From contig CM037778.1 in the NCBI GenBank assembly GCA_021229015.1, forward strand, positions 82,565,842 to 82,629,841: a stretch of DNA of 64,000 bases, given 5' to 3'. Position 1 is the stretch's first letter, and each line of letters begins with the position of its first letter. Below, piece after piece: positions 13,429 to 26,504 of this stretch. Made by a program: the position numbers and the translations under genes. The DNA is from Solen grandis (Eukaryota; Mollusca; Bivalvia; Adapedonta; Solenidae). The notes beneath the pieces are model-generated. The model worked only from the letters and a program-made list of their open reading frames with translations. It was not told the DNA's origin and ran no database searches.

Positions 13429-13845
13429 CTATAGTTGTACATGAGGCCCAGGGGAATCAAAATAGAATCTCCGAACAGAAAGTCTTCCCGGGCAATGAAC
13501 CCACATATTTGAGGGGCACAAATATAGTAAGTTACCGGTTACCACTCCACCAGATAAACTCAGTGACTTCACATAAATGCGCTTATATATCAAATATAGC
13601 CATGTTTTAACATTATTGCATATTGCAAGTGCATTCAGCTTACGCATAAGGTAGAGTATATCCATTAAGATTAATGCCCTAAGTGTTGGATAACTTATCA
13701 AATTTCTAAATATCTTGTCATATCGTCTCAATGTGAAAGAAACCATTTGCAGAAATTTAAATATAGTGGCTTCTCTTTTGATGGGTCGGTGGGTCGGTGT
13801 CAACGCAATGACTAGGTCTAATTTATGCGCATTTCTCTCATTCAC
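13429..13845 (-). other. 138-codon open frame, unrecognised
   Basis: The longest frame here not made by a simple repeat. It begins MNERNAHKLDLVIALTPTHR and ends FYFDSPGPHVQL. No signal peptide, domain or motif is evident. Its 3' part (about 13430-13520) reads like a decayed SINE tail (GAACCCACA then GAGGGGCAC), which argues against a gene. Confidence 0.15.
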
Positions 13846-14765
13846 ATAGGTTCATTTATTCACTCTCACATCTGTTCGGTATACTTTGGTTTAAAAGAAT
13901 GTATTACACGGCTCGCCTCTTGTCTAAAAATGAGTGAGATACACGATAACATTTTCAGTTCCGTCTATGACATCCAAATGACAAGTAATATAATGTTAAT
14001 TATTATTTGCATATTCGAGAAAAAAATATTATATCAATTCTGATTTTATTCATTTCGCAACTGGAATGGGCAGTATATTCTCATTTTGTCAGTTAGTTTA
14101 TTTCTGGAAGCTTTTGAACCATGAGCTATACTCGTTATTCCTATATAACTCATTTCAAATTCACCCTTTAGATATAGTCCCCATAATGCCATTCCAGTAT
14201 GGAGTAGAAGGTAAAATGTCAACACGGACAACAGAAAAATAATTTAAAAGATATCTGACAACCTGATCCATTTTACGAAAACATATTTTTGCTAACAAGA
14301 TAGATCGCTGTTCATTTTAAAGTTTGGGCTACTTATTCATGTGTTTTATCACTTATGCATAAAATCGTTTGAATATCTAAAAACAAATAAGGTATTGGAT
14401 TCAAAATTTCTCGTGACTGAACGCGTCCTTTAGTGTCCTGTCCCGTCGCGTTTTAAGTCCTGCCGCGTCCACTGGGACTTGACGCTTACAGACTAAGTAG
14501 CGGTGAGTTACTTTGGCAGGATGGGGTCATGATTACTTGGCCCAGAAAACTGCAATGAAATCCATATTACAGTTTGTAGAGGGACTGGGTCAAAAAAGTG
14601 TTGTGTGGCAGAAATAACTACAGATGACACAAGGATGGATTTTCTGACCGGAGTTAATCAGCGACACTGCTAGAAGATACTGAATACGAAAAATAGTCCA
14701 CCCTCCTTTCTTGAAACTAATGTTAGTTAGCTCCTTTCATTAACATATTATTTTATAATTCTATC
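13846..14765. other. Intergenic
   Basis: AT-rich apart from a short CpG-containing patch at 14418-14485. No gene recognised. Confidence 0.45.
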
Positions 14766-14835
14766 GGAAATTAGGGAATCGAACCCCGGTCTCCCGCGTG
14801 ACAGACGAGGTTGACTACCACTATTTTATTTTACT
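14766..14835 (-). pseudogene. tRNA-Asp (GUC)-like pseudogene
   Basis: On the minus strand the segment AGTGGTAGTCAACCTCGTC leads into CTGTCACGCGGGAGACC and GGGGTTCGATTCCC. This matches the D loop, anticodon loop (GTC, Asp), variable loop and T arm of animal tRNA-Asp, with two C-to-T changes in the anticodon stem. The 5' half of the acceptor stem is AT-rich and no longer pairs with the 3' half, so a functional gene is unlikely. It may equally be the head of a tRNA-Asp-derived SINE. Confidence 0.6.
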
Positions 14836-16119
14836 ATACAATTTCATGAAAAATAGAAAACGATACATTATCTAGTATAAGCCGTGTATTGAACTTCTAA
14901 ACTGAATAAATAATAAACATGTGAGCAACCTATACATTGCTATCGCCGAGACGGCATGTTTTCTGATTTTCCCAACAAATTTCAGTACTTGCTATTCATC
15001 AAGTTTATATATGGGGATTCATCATCTTTATTGATAACTTGTTAGCGCCGTGTTCCATGTTAGAAATAAACAACGTTTCACACCTTTAAAGTGATCGCTC
15101 AAAATGTGTTTTATTCTTTTTGCTTTCTGATTTATAACAATAAAACAGGCGAAAAGATTGATTTAACACAGTGTTTAAAATAATTCTTCTGAAAATTTTG
15201 CATATTAATAAATGTCATACATTTATATTGTACATGCTTTATCATATTTGTGTCGCCATAACAATAAAACATCAGGCACGTAGTGTGACGTAACAAAACG
15301 AGGCCCGCTTTTCCCTAAATGACTAATTTGCTGCTTACAGGATATAGAATAGTCATCGCTTTATAGTGGCTTTACACCTCCATCAATCCACATTAATACA
15401 AATAATGGATCAGCCACTTGCCTGAAATTGATACAGCGGAATGAGGAATGATAATATTTGATATTACACTGGTAATGACACCTTCACTTGAAATCATTAT
15501 GTGTTAAACAGATTGTATGCAATTTTCACGAAAAGCATTAGCTGCGTATTCTACGATTCGAATATATTCTTACCTCTCTTGATATGGCACGTGAAAATGG
15601 AGAGCTAATAGATTGTTTTAATCCTTAAAATTTTATAATTATTATTACTACAGCGTTAGGAATTAGAAATATGATTATGTTATATGATTATATGAAAAGC
15701 TAGGTCCAGTTCAGTATTTGCCTCACTGTAGTGACCCATGTTGTTGTTGTTGTTGTTGTCTATAATACAGTAATTTTGAAATGAGCAATTTCATTGTAAT
15801 GAACAAGATAAAAACTTAATATCCGTTATCCGCAACATTCGGTTTAAAGTCCTACAAGTAGCGAGTAATTTTACAGATACTAACTACAACTATCAATATT
15901 CACTTTAAACAAACGTATGCTTATAAAATATTTCAATTCATTCATCGCGAATCAAAATCCAAGTATTTAAAAGAAGATTAAATAATCCTTTTACCAGCAA
16001 CTCATCGAGAGTTTCCCACTTTTTGATAATGTGGCGGGCACGTCATTATGTTTTACTGATAAAAAAAAATAAGATCATATTATTGTAAGATATTCACTGG
16101 GATAAGCACAATTATTTTT
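14836..16119. other. Intergenic
   Basis: Contains a (GTT)6 tract at 15740-15759. No coding or RNA gene recognised. Confidence 0.5.
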
Positions 16120-16268
16120 ACCGTCGCTGCGACAGTATTTCGTCTTATGGAAACGTCGAGTTGATTACAATGTACAAAGACGACAGAGACACTAGGTAAT
16201 CACTGCCCTACCGAAAACAAGCAGGAAGGTTTCTCGCTATGAAAAATCCGAGTGACACTACCAGTAAA
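16120..16268 (-). mobile_element. tRNA-derived SINE remnant (family A, copy 2)
   Basis: The copy keeps the GAAAACAAGCAGGAAGG core words near 16213 and the terminal near-palindrome CGTCGCTGCGACAGTA at 16122-16138 shared with the copy at 30 kb. The middle is poorly conserved. Confidence 0.45.
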
Positions 16269-17639
16269 AAAAAGATCGAGGTGTCTTTTAAATGATTACA
16301 CGATCACACAGGCCATCTTAAAGGCCATGACTTTGACTTTAACATTTGAAGCACCAGTTCAAAGGCTATACTCTCTATACTATTAGAATGCCAACGCTCA
16401 TGCCACTGATGCCATTTACGTATTTCTCTGATATTTCCCATGACTTACAGAAAAAAATCCTATCAGAGAAATTATGTAGAAAATAAAAGAACACATTTAT
16501 CGAAACAAACCGTGTGGTTTTGATCTTTTTAATAAGAAAATTACTGATTTATCAAAGTTACCTTCAGCGTTATATATCAATGATCGATATGACACGTAAA
16601 TGCATGTATTGGTCTGTAAGATTGTGCCACTTTAATATATTCAATATGTTTTCCTTATTATTAAATAAAATTCATATTTGCATAGTTTGTACGTTTTCTG
16701 TGGACCATTCATGATAACAGTAGATTTTACGACTGAATTTGGGGCATAACACGACTAACCAAATTCTAAACATTTAGCACAATGAATAAATAAATGCAGC
16801 ATATTCGTTTGTATGTTTGTTTATTTGTTGTTGTTGTTGTTGTTTTATTAATTTATGGCAAAAATAAGAATCTACAGTTTCCTTGACCCAGACATTTTTG
16901 CATTGAACGCAAATAACAAACTTGTCTGGTAATAGTAAATAAGTCATTCTGTGACTGTTCTTAGAATTAAGAGGAGACGAAAATAGTGGAACCATTGTCC
17001 ATCGTTAAAAGAGGACAGTATACGTTGGAGACTTAATGCGTTTCCTTGACGTAAAATATAGAAACATGAAAATGGTTTATGATTTTATGTAAAATATTCT
17101 TTTCCTGTTTTACTTTCCATCGAAATCGCAAAAATTACATTTACTTAATGTATACTCAATGTTTACCATAGCCGCCCCAATTATTTGCTATTCAAAAACA
17201 AACAAAAAACTGATCCAAGGGGTTTATGAAATAGCATGCAATACTCGTTGAGTTAGACGCGGTATTTCATATGATATAGAATATCAATCCCATATAAATG
17301 TAAACAAGAAAACGTAACTCCATCTTCTTATCACTCCCGTGGTGCATAGGAACAGGGAAATACTTTTGAATATATAACCAACAAAAACATATTTCAATGG
17401 GAGGTAAAACGCATACTGGTACATTCCAATAAATTCCAATGAACGAAAGCATTAAGATACCTGGAAATTTCTCGCCAAAAAGTTTAAAATAAATTGCATT
17501 CATCCGTGAAGAGATGTTGAAACAAAAGATTTAAATGTTGACATGTCTATATTTTCTAAATCTTGACTTAAATCTGACTAACTGTTCTCAAGATCTATAG
17601 ACCTTCTACACGCTTGACTTTTCTCATTTATCATGGATT
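16269..17639. other. Intergenic
   Basis: Contains a (GTT)6 tract at 16826-16844; short frames of 66-78 codons show no domain. Confidence 0.5.
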
Positions 17640-19560
17640 TAGCTACCAATGACCCACGTAATGTTACCACCACGTGAGAGCTTGAATATCATTACATTCC
17701 GCGTGTGATGAGCATTAAGGGAAATATGTCATCTGAGACAAAGTTCTGACACAACATTGATTTACGTGTCGAAAAAAATGAGAGAACACATATAGATATG
17801 TTATCGCACGATAGTTAGGGCAAGAAAACGTCAACATTACTACGGGTTAATGCGGATTTTGGATGCGTTGTCACGTAAAATGGCGTCTTACAAGTACAAG
17901 TCCCGGGATCGCTAGACATGGCTTGGTCAAATGATTAGATTAGGCAGTGACAATGTTTTCTAATCTGTTGACTTATTGCGTGTATTATTTCCCCCAATCA
18001 GTTCACATACTTTCTTAATTCAACAACGAATTACCGTTCGATTCTTGTCCGGCTAAAGCAATACTATTAGGGGTAAGCAAAATTCAGACTATTGAAAAAT
18101 ATAGTTAATCAATATCAGCAACTTTGAATTATCAACATTTTAGTATTCTCCTGTTGCACCCATCATCAAAAACGAATGAAATTACAAAACGGTCTTACTA
18201 AAAGAACAGGAAATATCTAAAATTGTGTCTATAATTTTGGTTAGCAAAAGGTCGTTGATATTCCATACATTATTTATTTAAGGGTAGAAGCCCACAAGAG
18301 GTATACGTTTTTCACAAGGCCACCCTGAGCACTGCAGCAATTATATCATTTGATATTTCTAGTTTCGGCCTTGTCTGCAAAGGATATCAAACGCACCACA
18401 TCCGCGGCAACTCCAATCTCGTTTTGTTCAAAGCGGACAGGCAAATTGACAACCAAATCGCTTGCATTTAAAAGTGTCCAATATCTTCCCCTGTCCCCGT
18501 AGAGAAGGTTTTCTACAGCATTAAGTAGCTAATTACAGTTTTCATCGGAATGATACTATTAAGTGTCCTATCACAGCCTGACAGCCCCTTGCGTTGTTCT
18601 TCGCTCATTGTCCTTCCCGCTGGGTCGAGCAATCATTTTCACATTCATCATGATCACTCCGTCTTTGCTAAATTGAAACGCCAATGTTTGCAAATACACA
18701 GACAAATAAAACCATTATAGTCCGCCCGTAATTGTGCAATCATCGCTGGCTACTTTGATTAATTTGAGAAATACTATTATCACTTTCAAGTCATTTGGTC
18801 GATATCCCCCATATTTCAGCGTGTTTTTAAATAATGTAATAATTCTCCTTTTACGAGACTTCTTCCCGTAATCTTGTTTATGCACAGGGAAAGCTGATGG
18901 GATGGGATCGAGTGGACAAGAGCTGAATAAAGAAACATCTCACCAACAAATTCCATTTCAAAATATTGACAATAACAACACGGTGGTCGTTGTTAAAGCT
19001 GTCATTTGTCGGAGAGGATGATCAAGAAATATGTCCTTTATTGAACAAATTTGTCAACAGGAATTCAATAGGGAGGAACACGTGCAAGCTAATATGTCAG
19101 TAAGAGCACTTGAAGTATATAACAGCATGTTTGGATTACATAAAATTCTCACATTATTCCTGCACGGTCGAGTGGAATCGAAGTGCAAGTCCGCCATTTT
19201 AAGTGGTTACTAACCCGAATTTGATAGCCGTTTAGCGGAAAGCATACTTTTCCCAGCTGTGATATGAAGGGTTATTAACCAATTTTGCCCATCTTTTCCC
19301 GAAATCCATCCCGGATTATCTCCTGCATTAGACCTTGTATTGAAATAGTTTACATTTCTCCCAGGAAATGTCCCAGAACTTTATGAATAGGATTGTCCTG
19401 GGATGAAAATGAAACAAAATTAAAGGGAACCAAACCATGTGTTGACCTTTCCACGCCTATTCGATGGATTGGGTGTAATTAACTTGAAGATGTGGAGTAG
19501 CACGCGCTAATTAGGCCGCGCAAATTGAATAGATTGTAAATCTCATTAAGTTTTACACTT
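17640..19560. other. Candidate cis-regulatory region
   Basis: About 1.9 kb of more balanced composition free of microsatellites. It contains homeodomain-type words (TGATTAGATTAGG at 17932, GTGTAATTAAC near 19470, CGCTAATTAGGC near 19507) and Sox-type words (GACAATG near 17949). The only frame, 19031-19213, has no domain. It is a candidate enhancer cluster by appearance only. Confidence 0.25.
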
Positions 19561-20069
19561 GCATGCCAGTAATAGTTATCAGGTACGAGACTCTTCTATA
19601 AAATAACATATGGCGTTTTATTCGTCCTTTATGTCTACTTCCTGTGTCTTATCAAGTCATCAGTATAAGATGTGTAGTATAAGTAAAATGACGACTTTAG
19701 CTGTACCGGAACAGGGCAGCTGTAAAGGAGCAATTGAGTTGGTTTCAACTTAAAGCCGCTCCTTTCCCATTTATTTCAGTACTACGTTCTCATACATTGT
19801 CCGGTCGGTGGGAATATATGATCAGGATGAAGTGTTCATACAGTAATTAAAAATAATGTGATTTAAATATATTTTGTAAATAATATTTCATTTCTGTACC
19901 GTTTAGATTGGATATTAAGTATTACAGCTTCCACTTTGCCACTGTTTCAGCTCGTATTTTACGTGTAAGGTTTATATTAAACAATGTTTCATCACTTTAC
20001 ACTCTATGCCGTACCGATGAATGTACCTATATACTGTCGTTATATTCAGATTATTGCGATTAATACCCC
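19561..20069. other. Intergenic
   Basis: Nothing recognised. Confidence 0.45.
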
Positions 20070-20165
20070 AACCCCGAATGCACGGAGGCATCCGGGTAGA
20101 ACCACCGACCTACCGCAAGCCAGCTGGAAGGCTTCCTCACATCAAAAATCCGAATGACCCTGACT
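20070..20165 (-). mobile_element. tRNA-derived SINE fragment (family A, copy 3)
   Basis: This is the core of the same SINE, matching 58723-58815 with 71 consecutive identical bases, then a one-base length difference in an A run. Both tRNA-like head and 3' end are missing. It lies in otherwise AT-rich, non-coding DNA. Confidence 0.7.
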
Positions 20166-22365
20166 TGCAATTGTTAATTTAGTAAATGTATAAACTAAAT
20201 ACAATTGTAACTGTTAATTTAATGTAGGAAAATAATAAACGTAACAAGAAACTTTGCATAGATAAATATATTGTCGCAATTATATACAAATATAGTTTTA
20301 CAATGCCCGTCAAGCTTTCACTACCTTTGAACCAAGTAGATCTAATAGTAAATTTTTTAAACTGGTGCTGTTAATGTTATATGGTAGATGTATTTTTTAT
20401 TTTAATATATATAATATACTGAACCATTCTTTTGTTGTTAACTAGGGAAGCTCGGACTTGAGGGGTTAAATCTTTACCGGATGAATTTTTGTTCTCTGAT
20501 TTTATGGGAAAGTCAAGATGTTTCGTAACTAGCAATTCATTATCACATGCGTATTAAAAATTAAAAGGCGTACGCCATAGTTTCATATTCATGCTTGTGT
20601 GTTTCTCATAGCGACACCGTAACGTTTACCTTGACAACGATACATTATTTAGGTGGTAACATTTCACAAATTCAATGTTATCTTAAGGACTGAACTGCAG
20701 ATTCTGATGACTCGTCGGTGTTTGAACTACCTTGGTACTGTTTAAAAGGGTTGGTATACATATTTCTCTATTGCAAAAAAGGTTCGGGGACTTTAATACA
20801 TGATATTCAGATAAACTATAAACTGTTTTCTTTCTTAAATCTGATCAGAAATAATGGTCAGGTAAAAATATAGAAGGAAAAAAAGCCCTTCTGGATTCAA
20901 ACCCACAGCCCTCAGTTTCAAAGCAGTTCACAGTCTATTTATGCATGTTTTTTAATTGAAAGTAATGCATTAGAATTACAGAACCGTAAAATATGGCACA
21001 GTGATATCCACAAAATTACAGTTTTGAATGTTCTTTATGATTCTTAAAACCGGATTTTCCTCTAAATAGTTAGAAAGAAAATATTCAAAGATAGTGAAGC
21101 TTTATTTATCAAGATATAGACTTTCTTCACATAAAATGATGTGCATTAAGCAAAATAGAAATGACAGAAATGGGACAGCACGAAATAATAGACATTAAAT
21201 AGGATATAAACATCACTTAATTAGTAACTGTAAAGCTAATGTTTTATGGGGAAAACATTTATCAAATATTATTGCACGCCTAGTATGTTTAAATTCATTA
21301 AAGTTTTACAGAGTAACAAAATAGAGAAATATCAAATGTGCAAAAATACATCCAAAAAGCTAAATACATTATAAAAATAAATGAACGTATTACAACTACT
21401 GTTATTCTATTTATAGTATTTCATGTCTTGGTTAATTATAAAAGCAACGGTCATGAAAAATTTAATTGTATCTTAATGAGATATTTTTTCCAGATCCATT
21501 TAAGTCAAAAACACATTTTCTTTATTATTTCTATGGTAACTGATGACGACGGAAATTTTTTATGTATTCGTTGCTGTTCATCTGCGGATGTAAATTTCCT
21601 TTTGGATACAGTTAATACTTGGAGGTTACATATCATCCCAATTATCTCTCTTTATAGACAAAAAGGCTAGTTCCGGTAGATCTATATCACTCACAGTGTG
21701 GATAATATCAATAAATGGTATAGATTTTTCATCGAGAGAGAACAATATATCAACTGTTAATATAAAATGGATTGTAATATTGGGTAACTTATATTAGATA
21801 TTTATAACGATATAATCATATAAGATAAATATTCATTTATAAAATACATTTACAGATATTCACTTAAAACCATTTTTGCATTTGTAAGATACGTGTAGTT
21901 TGATGTTTTATGTGTTCACCACCCAGTTTCGTCCATGTTACAAAATATTATTTTGAAAATGTAAGTCAATAAAAATTACCTGACTCTGACAGTAAGATCT
22001 ATAAACCACACGTTGTCCTTTAATTATTAGGTGTCAAATGAATATTGTTTTTGTATCTGGGATACAATTAATACTTGTACAAACAATCTACTTTGTAATT
22101 ATACAGAGGGTTCATAATATCTTAAGAATGTTCGTATCTCTATAAAAGTTTTAAAATTGTAAACGAATGCTATACGGTATATATCCAGACGGGTATGATC
22201 AAGATAAAATGAATGTGTACTGGAAACTGTCGACGTCATGACGCCGTGGTTTCGGATTATTTATAACGTCATAGTTGAGTAAAATGAAGGTCGTCTCGAA
22301 TAGAGTGAACACAAATACAAATGCACATATTCACAACTGCATGTTATTGTATAGACAATGAAACC
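20166..22365. other. Intergenic, AT-rich
   Basis: The 110-codon frame at 21338-21670 is AT-driven and has no domain. No repeat family recognised. Confidence 0.45.
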
Positions 22366-23064
22366 TTAAAGGCATACGTTCACAATGCAGTTATTTTCTA
22401 TATAGACAAAAAGGGAAAATTAAAACTAGCATGATAATTTTCTAAAACTTTGCATGATTATAAGAATAACATTAGAAACTATGGGGGAAAAATTGGGGAT
22501 CTCCAATATATTTTTGAGTTATCTGCCCCTGAAAGGGAGACTTTGTTTGTTTGTTTTTGTTGTTGTTCTACTCTTTTTTATATTATTTTCAAGGACAGAC
22601 CTTGTTGTTTCATTTCTAGTCATTATGCAAAGTTTAAAACAATTTTGTTCAATAGATTTTCCACTATGCTTCAGCAAATAAACAGTCTGCGTTTGTCTTG
22701 ATTTTTTATATATATATATTCGTGTATGCGACTTATGTATAAAATCTGTTGCATAGAATTTCTAAAACTTTAACACAATGACAGAGAATACAGTACCAAA
22801 CATTGAGTTGAAATTAAATGGAGTGTTGCTAGACATAATATTGAGTTATCTGCACTTAAAAATGACTGAAAAGAGCAAAAGAAATCACTTTCAGGGACAG
22901 AAAACTCAAAATGTATATCAGTGACCCCCAATATTTTCCCATAAATTTGTTTCTAATGTAATTCTCTATAATCATGTAAAGTTTTAGAAAATTATCATGG
23001 TTAGTTTTAATTTTCCTTTATTGTCTTTATAGAAAAAAACTGCATTGTTCCCATATGCCTTTAA
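22366..23064. mobile_element. TTAA-flanked MITE/foldback element (copy 2)
   Basis: TTAA at 22366-22369 and 23061-23064 bounds an element whose ends read AGGCATACG and, inverted, AGGCATATG. The inverted arms are long, roughly 150-200 bases, sharing CATGATAATTTTCTAAAACT. A central spacer has no coding content; the two overlapping open frames at 22450-22701 lie in the left arm and are not genes. TTAA target sites occur in the piggyBac and Kolobok superfamilies. Confidence 0.8.
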
Positions 23065-23639
23065 GTCTATCAACTGTCTAAGTAGTTGTTTAAGGTCATT
23101 GATGAAACGGAAGTAAACTAAAGGGTATCCAAATTGCATAAGATATTGTATATACTATACATTTATTAGAGCGTGTTTTCCTGTAGCAGCTGAAATTTTC
23201 AATTTCATTCCTTTTACTTTTTATATGCACTCTATCTGATTCTGAATTATTGGGATAAAATTCTGACGATATAAGGCTTCCCTAGAAATTAAACACACTA
23301 CAATATTACTGTTTGCATTAAATTTATAACCACAGCAACGCAAGATAGAACGACACGACTTTGAGATCAAGGAACACCTAGTATTTAGACGCTCTATGAT
23401 CGAGTATTATCAAATGCATTCGACCATTCCAATCACGTGACGTAATTTCCTGTTGAAAGATTACTTTGGCGGCAAAATGTGTTCTACAGAATATTTCCTT
23501 GTCTTGACAAAAACGGATGGGGTTTTCTCAGCGGTGGTACATTGCGGAGTTCTGAGACAATCACCGACGGATTTTCTTTTTTAGATCTCTTCTACGAGTT
23601 GTGAATAACAATTATCCGAACTGAGAGAATTGTCTACAG
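23065..23639. other. Intergenic
   Basis: Nothing recognised. Confidence 0.45.
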
Positions 23640-23885
23640 AGTGACAGGTGTAGGTATTAGGGCATTTGTACGTAAGAGCGTATGTATGCGTGTATACGAG
23701 CATGCGCCCTGTGTGTCGGGGAGCGTGCTTGTTCTTAAATTGTATGTATGTGTCTTTGTGCGTGCGTTTGTTTCCATATATGTGTGTTCGTGCGTGTTTG
23801 GTGAAAGCATGCGTAAGTGTCCGTGTGTATATACGTGTGTGTGTGTATACGCATTTTACGTACGCATCTACGTAAGAGTGCTCAT
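23640..23885. repeat. Degenerate (GT/GC)n alternating purine-pyrimidine tract
   Basis: Dense TGTG, TGCG and TACG words. The stretch 23822-23854 alternates purine and pyrimidine without a break. The Cys/Val-rich frames over this tract are artefacts of the repeat. Confidence 0.7.
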
Positions 23886-25285
23886 TTCACCAGCTTAGTT
23901 TTTGATAAGTTGCTTTTGTTTTCCGTTAATAAATATGTTTCTCCTTCAAGTCTCTCTGGATCACCCAGGGAGTATATGTGAACGAATCTTTATTCATTGC
24001 AATTTCTGAACTCTTCCTTTTGTTTCATTTTTACTGATTTTATAGCTCTGCTTTTAATCAGGAACCGTTATATGCGCCGTAAAATTCATTTCAAGTTACA
24101 AATGTAGCAGCGCTTCACTTAAACAAATGTCTGCCGTTTGTTTTACCAGTCCGATACACTTGGTTCCAGAGTCTAATATTGGCTTGTGGGGCATTAACTA
24201 TTTGTACATTTACTTCTCCGCTTGTTTTCAATTAGACTCAGAATATTTGGGAACATCTGACAACTTGAAAATTACTCTTGAATTTATATTGACACCAGGC
24301 CGTTTACAAAATGATTGAATGTTCAATAAAGAACCTTTAATTTGGTCTTGTAGCGACGCTAATCCAACATCGAGAGAACGAACATTCCCCAAGGTATCTG
24401 AACGTGTGAATTAATCGAATAAAGTCACTTCCGTCGTTAAGTAGTCGCTAATGATCCCTGCGAGTTTCATAGAGTTCTTACACCTTTTAATATGTCACCG
24501 TACCGAAAACATCATTTGCATAGCGAAACGTCACTCGGGGGACCGTTTGTTTTTGAGAATCAATGAATTTGTTTTGTGTACCGCTAGAGGTCGCTTTAAG
24601 AAAGAATGATTGGTTCTCGATCTCATCAATATTGTTTCTTCAGGATCATTTAATACGTGTGATGGATTCAGCTTTCTTCTCCCCGGTCAAGTGCCATAGA
24701 TTTGTCAGAGTTGGCGACTTCTCTCCCGACGAAAACGATATTCATAAATATTTTCCTCAGTATCCGCGAACTGTTCTGATTAACAATTATTATATGGCCT
24801 TCGATTTTCGGGAGGGCCCCTTTGGGACGTGAATGCGCTACACTATTCAAGCTGTCCGTTGCATTTGTACACGGATGCTAAAGCGAGTATTCAGTTTTGG
24901 TATTAAATTCATTATCTTTGGCACTTCGCTGGATTAATTAATCAAGTGCGAGCGGAAAATTGAATTTATATTGCGCTTTGTCACAATTCTGAGGTGCTAA
25001 AGAGGATTAAATTAAGGACTAATATAACAGACAGAAATCACATTGGCTTAATAAGCGACGAACAAATAAAGAAATGTCATGGACCTAGAATCCAGCACGC
25101 GGATCGCACGCGGAAAGGGGCGGGGGATAACTCACTGTCGACTAAAAATGAGGACAATTTTTCGTACGTACTTTCGTTGACGTTTCAATCAATTGTTCTC
25201 CCTCGCGCAGGTGTTTCAGAGAAAAAGATTTAAGTTATCATAATAATGTAAGTGAAAGCTCTTGCTCTTAAATATTGTAGATAGA
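23886..25285. other. Intergenic with candidate regulatory block 24340-24960
   Basis: From about 24340 the composition becomes more balanced with several CpG-containing words and TTAATTAATC near 24935. An 89-codon frame (24563-24832) and a 79-codon frame (24994-25233) cross it but show no domain. Confidence 0.3.
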
Positions 25286-25346
25286 TGAACGAACGAACGT
25301 ATGAATGAATGAATGAATGAATGAATGAATGAATGAATGAATGAAA
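25286..25346. repeat. (GAAT)n microsatellite, first array
   Basis: GAAT units at 25303-25346 preceded by GAAC units. A matching array follows at 25670-25703. Confidence 0.9.
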
Positions 25347-25669
25347 GAACTATTATTATTTTATTTATTTTTTTATAATTATTATTATTTAAAAATTAAA
25401 ATAATTTATATATAAATACGTTCACAATTAAAACATTTTGGACTCACAATAGAAAACACAATACACAACAAAAAACCATAGTAGCAGCTAAGTCCCATTC
25501 AATGATAGTTCCATAAAAAAGATTTAATAAACTTAATCAAAAATATAACCTTAATTAAACACGTAAAGCCAAAAAATCCAACAGGCTTAAAGAAGTGTAT
25601 AGATTAAGATAGTAAAATACTCCCTTTTGATTATGAAATACCTTAAATTATCAGCCTTTACAAATACAG
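25347..25669. other. AT-rich segment between twin (GAAT)n arrays
   Basis: About 320 bases, very AT-rich, starting with TTATTATTTTATTTATTT. It has no coding content. Its placement between two identical microsatellites suggests an insertion or a repeat unit with GAAT ends. Confidence 0.4.
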
Positions 25670-25703
25670 AATGAATGAATGAATGAATGAATGAATGAAT
25701 GAA
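25670..25703. repeat. (GAAT)n microsatellite, second array
   Basis: About eight GAAT units in the same orientation as the first array. Confidence 0.9.
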
Positions 25704-26504
25704 CATCTTTGTATGTTAAACAGTTTATTTGTCCATCCATACGTTTGTAATTAATTGCTACTGCGTAAAATGACGACACTATATTACAGTCTAACCAAGG
25801 TGTAACACGTGTACATTACGTTAATACAATAACATAAAACAAGTTACTTTCATCTTTCAATTTATCAATATTTCATATTGACATTTTGAAATAACATTTT
25901 TGAACTTTATCTTTATCATCGCTTAGCTGTCATACATGTGAAATACTGCTGAAATCTCCTTTGTGGAGAGTTTAATTGATACCAGGGGAGAAAACTCGAA
26001 CAATCCAGAGATTAAACGAGACAATCATTATTTTATGTTCACACGTGTTCAACAGGTATTGTGAATAACAATTTGAGTTTAAATAACAAAATGCATTTAT
26101 GTAATTCATTTAGAAAAAAAATAATTTGCAGAAAGCAAATCGTTTCAAACATGCATCACACAATCATCTCCGTCAGAGAATAAAAGGTTTTTCTTTATTA
26201 ATAATTTGGCACGGAGTTGAATCTGCCATTAGTTTTTATTGTAATTATACTCAGTTGACAAAGAAACTATGCACCAAGGGTTTCCTTAATTAAAATATAT
26301 AATTTCTTGCAGATATGTATGATGTCTGTGCTACAAACATTCTTCTAAACTATTAATGATTTCGAAATAAAAGAAATGCGCGTCAAACTGGTCGACAAAG
26401 ATCCAAATGTTTTGAACCTGACGAATATTTAGGGGAAAAGAAGAGAAATAAATAATTACTGTACTATCATGACACATGTATATTGGAAATGGCAATGATG
26501 ACTT
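25704..26504. other. Intergenic
   Basis: Nothing recognised. Confidence 0.45.

Noticed and set aside
23641..23898. Cys/Val-rich 85-codon frame resembling a small cysteine-rich peptide
   Set aside because: The cysteines come from TGT/TGC words of the GT-rich tract; no signal peptide or spacing pattern.
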